Below, one piece after another: positions 7,017-8,735 of a DNA stretch of 8,735 nucleotides. Positions within the stretch are counted from its first letter, which is position 1. Every line of letters begins with the position of its first letter. The position numbers and the translations under genes are program-made. Source of the DNA: an uncultured Clostridium sp. (GTDB lineage: Bacteria; Bacillota; Clostridia; Peptostreptococcales; Peptostreptococcaceae); NCBI GenBank assembly GCA_900539645.1, contig UQCY01000074.1, positions 1 through 8,735 of the forward strand, written 5' to 3'. The notes below the pieces were generated by a model. The model was not told the origin of the DNA, searched no databases, and saw only the letters and a list, made by a program, of their open reading frames with translations.

Positions 7017-7775
7017 ATGAAAATAGCTCTATGTATGGAAGGTGGAGGTGCAAAAGGTGCCTATGAAGCGGGTGTTGTAAAAGCTCTTTACGAAAATGGA
7101 ATAAAAGAATATGCAGCGATTTCTGGTACTTCAATAGGTGCAATAAATGGATACTTCCTAGCCACTGGAAATATGGAAAAATTAGCATATATATGGAACA
7201 ACGTTGAAGAAAATCTTGGCGGTACAAGTATACAAATAGTGGATAACAAAGTAAACAACGACAACCTAATAAAAGGATTATACATTCTTGAAGAAGATTG
7301 CAGAGCAGAAATACCTCTATATGTAAATTATGTAGAAGTTCACGACAAATGTATAGAAGAAAAAATAGTTGAAACTTCAAAACTAGACAAGAATGAATGT
7401 CTAGAATGTATAAAATACAGCTCACTTCTTCCATTTAACCCTATGAAACAGAAAGGGTTCAAAGAAGGATTTATCGAGGATGTAGCAGAAGGTGCTTACG
7501 AAGGAGAATGCTTAGACGGTGGAATGTGCAGAAGCCTTATAGTTGAGCCAGTACTTGAAGTAAACCCAGATAAAATAGTAATAATATCTACTCAGAACGA
7601 CTATGAAGTGCCAGAAGAATTAATCGAAGAATTTGGTGCAGATAAATTTGTAGTTGCTAGACCTAAACAGAAATTTGAGCCAGGTGCTACACTAAATCTT
7701 AACATGGACTTCTGTAGAAAAATATTTGCTGATGGATATGAAATAGGACAGGAATTAGTTAAAGAATTTAAATAA
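7017..7775 (+). CDS. Patatin-like serine hydrolase (probable phospholipase/lipid acyl hydrolase)
   Basis: Patatin-like proteins are Ser-Asp dyad hydrolases acting on acyl lipids. The 252-aa product shows the oxyanion-hole motif GGGAKGAYEAGV (9-20), the nucleophile elbow GTSIGAING (37-45, Ser39) and the dyad Asp in LDGGMCRSL (166-174, Asp167 in a DGG motif). It is a compact catalytic domain with no signal peptide or clear membrane segment, so it is probably cytoplasmic or membrane-peripheral. Eight Cys residues are present (6, 95, 112, 128, 131, 165, 171, 233), two of them near Asp167; no metal-site spacing is clear. The ribosome binding site is modest (GAGAGATGGG, 7003-7012). The start at 7017 puts the GGG motif nine residues in, as usual for the family. 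Physiological substrate is unknown. Confidence 0.9.
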   Translation: MKIALCMEGGGAKGAYEAGVVKALYENGIKEYAAISGTSIGAINGYFLATGNMEKLAYIWNNVEENLGGTSIQIVDNKVNNDNLIKGLYILEEDCRAEIPLYVNYVEVHDKCIEEKIVETSKLDKNECLECIKYSSLLPFNPMKQKGFKEGFIEDVAEGAYEGECLDGGMCRSLIVEPVLEVNPDKIVIISTQNDYEVPEELIEEFGADKFVVARPKQKFEPGATLNLNMDFCRKIFADGYEIGQELVKEFK

Positions 7776-7788
7776 TATCGGTTAAAAT

Positions 7789-7826
7789 AGTATATTATAT
7801 GGGTATATATTTTGGTATAATATACT
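7789..7826 (+). repeat. Perfect 11-bp inverted repeat at the isomerase promoter
   Basis: AGTATATTATA (7789-7799) and its exact reverse complement TATAATATACT (7816-7826) flank a 16-nt spacer. The right arm contains the -10 box of the downstream gene, and the left arm carries the same TATAAT facing the opposite way. It could be an operator or an mRNA 5' hairpin, or chance in A+T-only sequence. Confidence 0.6.
7813..7821 (+). promoter_or_regulatory. Extended -10 promoter for the cyclophilin gene
   Basis: TGG followed by TATAAT (7816-7821) makes a perfect extended -10 element (TGnTATAAT), 33 nt before the start codon. No good -35 lies 16-18 bp upstream, as is common for extended -10 promoters. 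The ribosome binding site AGTGAGGA (7839-7846) follows at a workable distance. Confidence 0.55.
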
Positions 7827-7853
7827 GAGAATAAAGAAAGTGAGGATATTTAA

Positions 7854-8384
7854 ATGGCTATAGAAATGAACAATCCAATAGTAACAATAGAAATGGAAAA
7901 TGGTGGAATAATAAAAGCAGAACTTTACCCACACATAGCTCCAAACACAGTAAACAACTTCATAAGCTTAATAAACAAAGGATACTACAATGGAATAGGA
8001 TTCCACAGAGTAATAGAAGGCTTTATGATACAGGGTGGATGCCCAGATGGAACAGGAATGGGTGGACCAGGATACTCAATAAGAGGAGAATTCACTGGAA
8101 ATGGATTCACTAACAACTTAAAACACGAAAGAGGAGTACTTTCAATGGCTAGAACAATGGATCCTAACTCAGCTGGATCTCAGTTCTTCATAATGCACAA
8201 AAACTCTCCACACCTAGATGGACAGTATGCTTCATTTGGTAGAGTAATAGAAGGTATGGATGTTGTTGATGAGATAGCAACTACTAAGACTGGTTGGGGA
8301 GATAAACCAACTACTCCACAGGTTATGAAATGTGTTACAGTTGATACTTTAGGTAAAGATTACCCAGAAGTAGAAAAATTCTAA
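7854..8384 (+). CDS. Cyclophilin-type peptidyl-prolyl cis-trans isomerase
   Basis: The enzyme speeds cis-trans isomerisation of Xaa-Pro bonds during protein folding. The 176-aa product is a single cyclophilin domain with key residues in place: FHRVIEGFMIQGG (50-62, Arg52, Phe57, Gln60), GVLSMAR (94-100), SAGSQFFIM (107-114, Gln110 and Phe112) and LDGQYASFGRVIEGMDVVDEI (about 121-141). The position of the human Trp121 appears to be His120, a change common in bacterial cyclophilins and usually linked to low cyclosporin sensitivity. No signal peptide is seen, so it is probably cytoplasmic (PpiB-like). It is slightly longer than B. subtilis PpiB (143 aa), with short extensions at both ends. It has its own extended -10 promoter and a strong downstream terminator, so it is likely a single-gene unit. 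Confidence 0.95.
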   Translation: MAIEMNNPIVTIEMENGGIIKAELYPHIAPNTVNNFISLINKGYYNGIGFHRVIEGFMIQGGCPDGTGMGGPGYSIRGEFTGNGFTNNLKHERGVLSMARTMDPNSAGSQFFIMHKNSPHLDGQYASFGRVIEGMDVVDEIATTKTGWGDKPTTPQVMKCVTVDTLGKDYPEVEKF

Positions 8385-8415
8385 TAAAATAATAAAAATT
8401 TAATAAAATTATAAG

Positions 8416-8467
8416 ATAGACTAATTAATTCTAGTAAATGTTACTAGATTAGTTAGTCTATTTTTTT
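8416..8467 (+). terminator. Strong intrinsic terminator after the cyclophilin gene
   Basis: A long stem pairs 8418-8428 (AGACTAATTAA) with 8449-8459, then after a one-base bulge (T8429) pairs TCTAGTAA (8430-8437) with TTACTAGA (8441-8448) around a 3-nt loop. A seven-T tract follows (8461-8467). It lies about 30 nt after the stop codon. The flanking A residues opposite the T-tract may also let it work for the minus strand. Confidence 0.88.
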
Positions 8468-8559
8468 GTCTATTTACTTAATTAAGCTTATAAATTTTTC
8501 TTAATAATAAAATAATACTAATTTGAATATAATGTGAGGTTAATTAGAAGTTTAAAAAA

Positions 8560-8591
8560 GAATATTAAAAATAAAAATAAATTTAATATTC
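8560..8591. repeat. Perfect 10-bp A+T-rich inverted repeat
   Basis: GAATATTAAA (8560-8569) and TTTAATATTC (8582-8591) are exact reverse complements with a 12-nt spacer. There is no following T-tract, so it is not an intrinsic terminator. It may be structural or chance. Confidence 0.45.
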
Positions 8592-8722
8592 GTATCTAGT
8601 GGAACGTTAAAACAATTAATAGAGTATTCTTTTTAAGGCTTGTGAATGAATAATTGAAATATCTACTTTAAAGTTACAAATAAATATCCTTTGTTAATTA
8701 ATAAAATTAAGAAAAAGCATTG

Positions 8723-8735
8723 TTTTTTTTTTTTT
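8723..8735. repeat. Poly-T run at the window edge
   Basis: Thirteen consecutive T residues reach the last base. A homopolymer at the very end suggests an assembly boundary rather than a biological end. Confidence 0.8.

Larger units (their letters stand above)
8468..8735. other. A+T-rich intergenic tail with no recognisable gene
   Basis: From the terminator to the right edge no convincing reading frame is seen on either strand; the longest candidates are about 20 codons and lack ribosome binding sites. A TATAAT at 8528-8533 has no good -35. Mutually exclusive pairings exist (8560-8569 with 8582-8591, or 8555-8564 with 8625-8634), but the sequence is low-complexity. It could be the leader of a gene or rRNA operon beyond the edge. 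Confidence 0.6.

Noticed and set aside
6874..7434. Minus-strand open frame of 186 codons opposite the patatin-like gene
   Set aside because: Its Leu/Phe/Cys/His-rich translation is the typical antisense reflection of a Lys/Glu-rich A+T-rich gene, and the opposite strand has clear catalytic motifs.
8534..8599. Small GTG-started open frame of about 21 codons
   Set aside because: No ribosome binding site, Lys/Asn-only low-complexity composition, and it lies in A+T-rich spacer.
1..8735. CRISPR array, insertion sequence, phage, toxin-antitoxin or defence genes
   Set aside because: No spaced direct repeats, transposase or integrase motifs, or small paired genes were seen; gene composition looks uniform throughout.

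Overview
The window is A+T-rich DNA with ATA (Ile) and AGA (Arg) codons strongly preferred, strong AAAGGAGG-type ribosome binding sites, long U-tract terminators and a Gram-positive-type PcrA helicase. Together these point to a low-GC Firmicute, most likely class Clostridia (Peptostreptococcaceae or a close relative is my best guess; this is inference, not proof). Every recognisable gene lies on the + strand. The window opens inside the 3' end of a 5S rRNA gene and ends in a 13-T run, so both edges look like assembly or repeat boundaries.

Region 1 (1-110): the last ~42 nt of a 5S rRNA, a T-tract that probably ends the rRNA operon, and a weak promoter candidate. Region 2 (111-3262): a cobalt-uptake operon under vitamin B12 control. 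A cobalamin riboswitch aptamer (111-275) is followed by a strong intrinsic terminator (373-405), then cbiM, cbiN, cbiQ and cbiO, and a strong terminator (3221-3262). These four genes encode a complete ECF-type cobalt transporter: CbiM/CbiN capture the metal, CbiQ is the transmembrane coupling protein and CbiO is the ATPase. When cobalamin is plentiful the riboswitch should stop transcription and reduce cobalt import. An extra hairpin lies between cbiN and cbiQ and may lower expression of the energising module.

Region 3 (3260-6947): pcrA, a complete UvrD/Rep-family DNA helicase with its own candidate promoter, followed after 55 nt by an M18-family metalloaminopeptidase gene, probably co-transcribed. 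Region 4 (6925-8467): a patatin-like hydrolase gene, then a cyclophilin-type peptidyl-prolyl isomerase gene whose extended -10 promoter lies in one arm of a perfect 11-bp inverted repeat. A strong hairpin terminator closes this block. Region 5 (8468-8735): very A+T-rich DNA with no convincing gene, one perfect inverted repeat and a terminal poly-T.

Overall this is ordinary core-genome content. I found no CRISPR array, insertion sequence, prophage or defence system, and no convincing undescribed system. The items most worth a second look are the riboswitch-attenuator architecture, the signal-peptide/metal-site arrangement of CbiM, the intra-operon hairpin, the divergent CbiQ motifs and the symmetric promoter of the isomerase gene.
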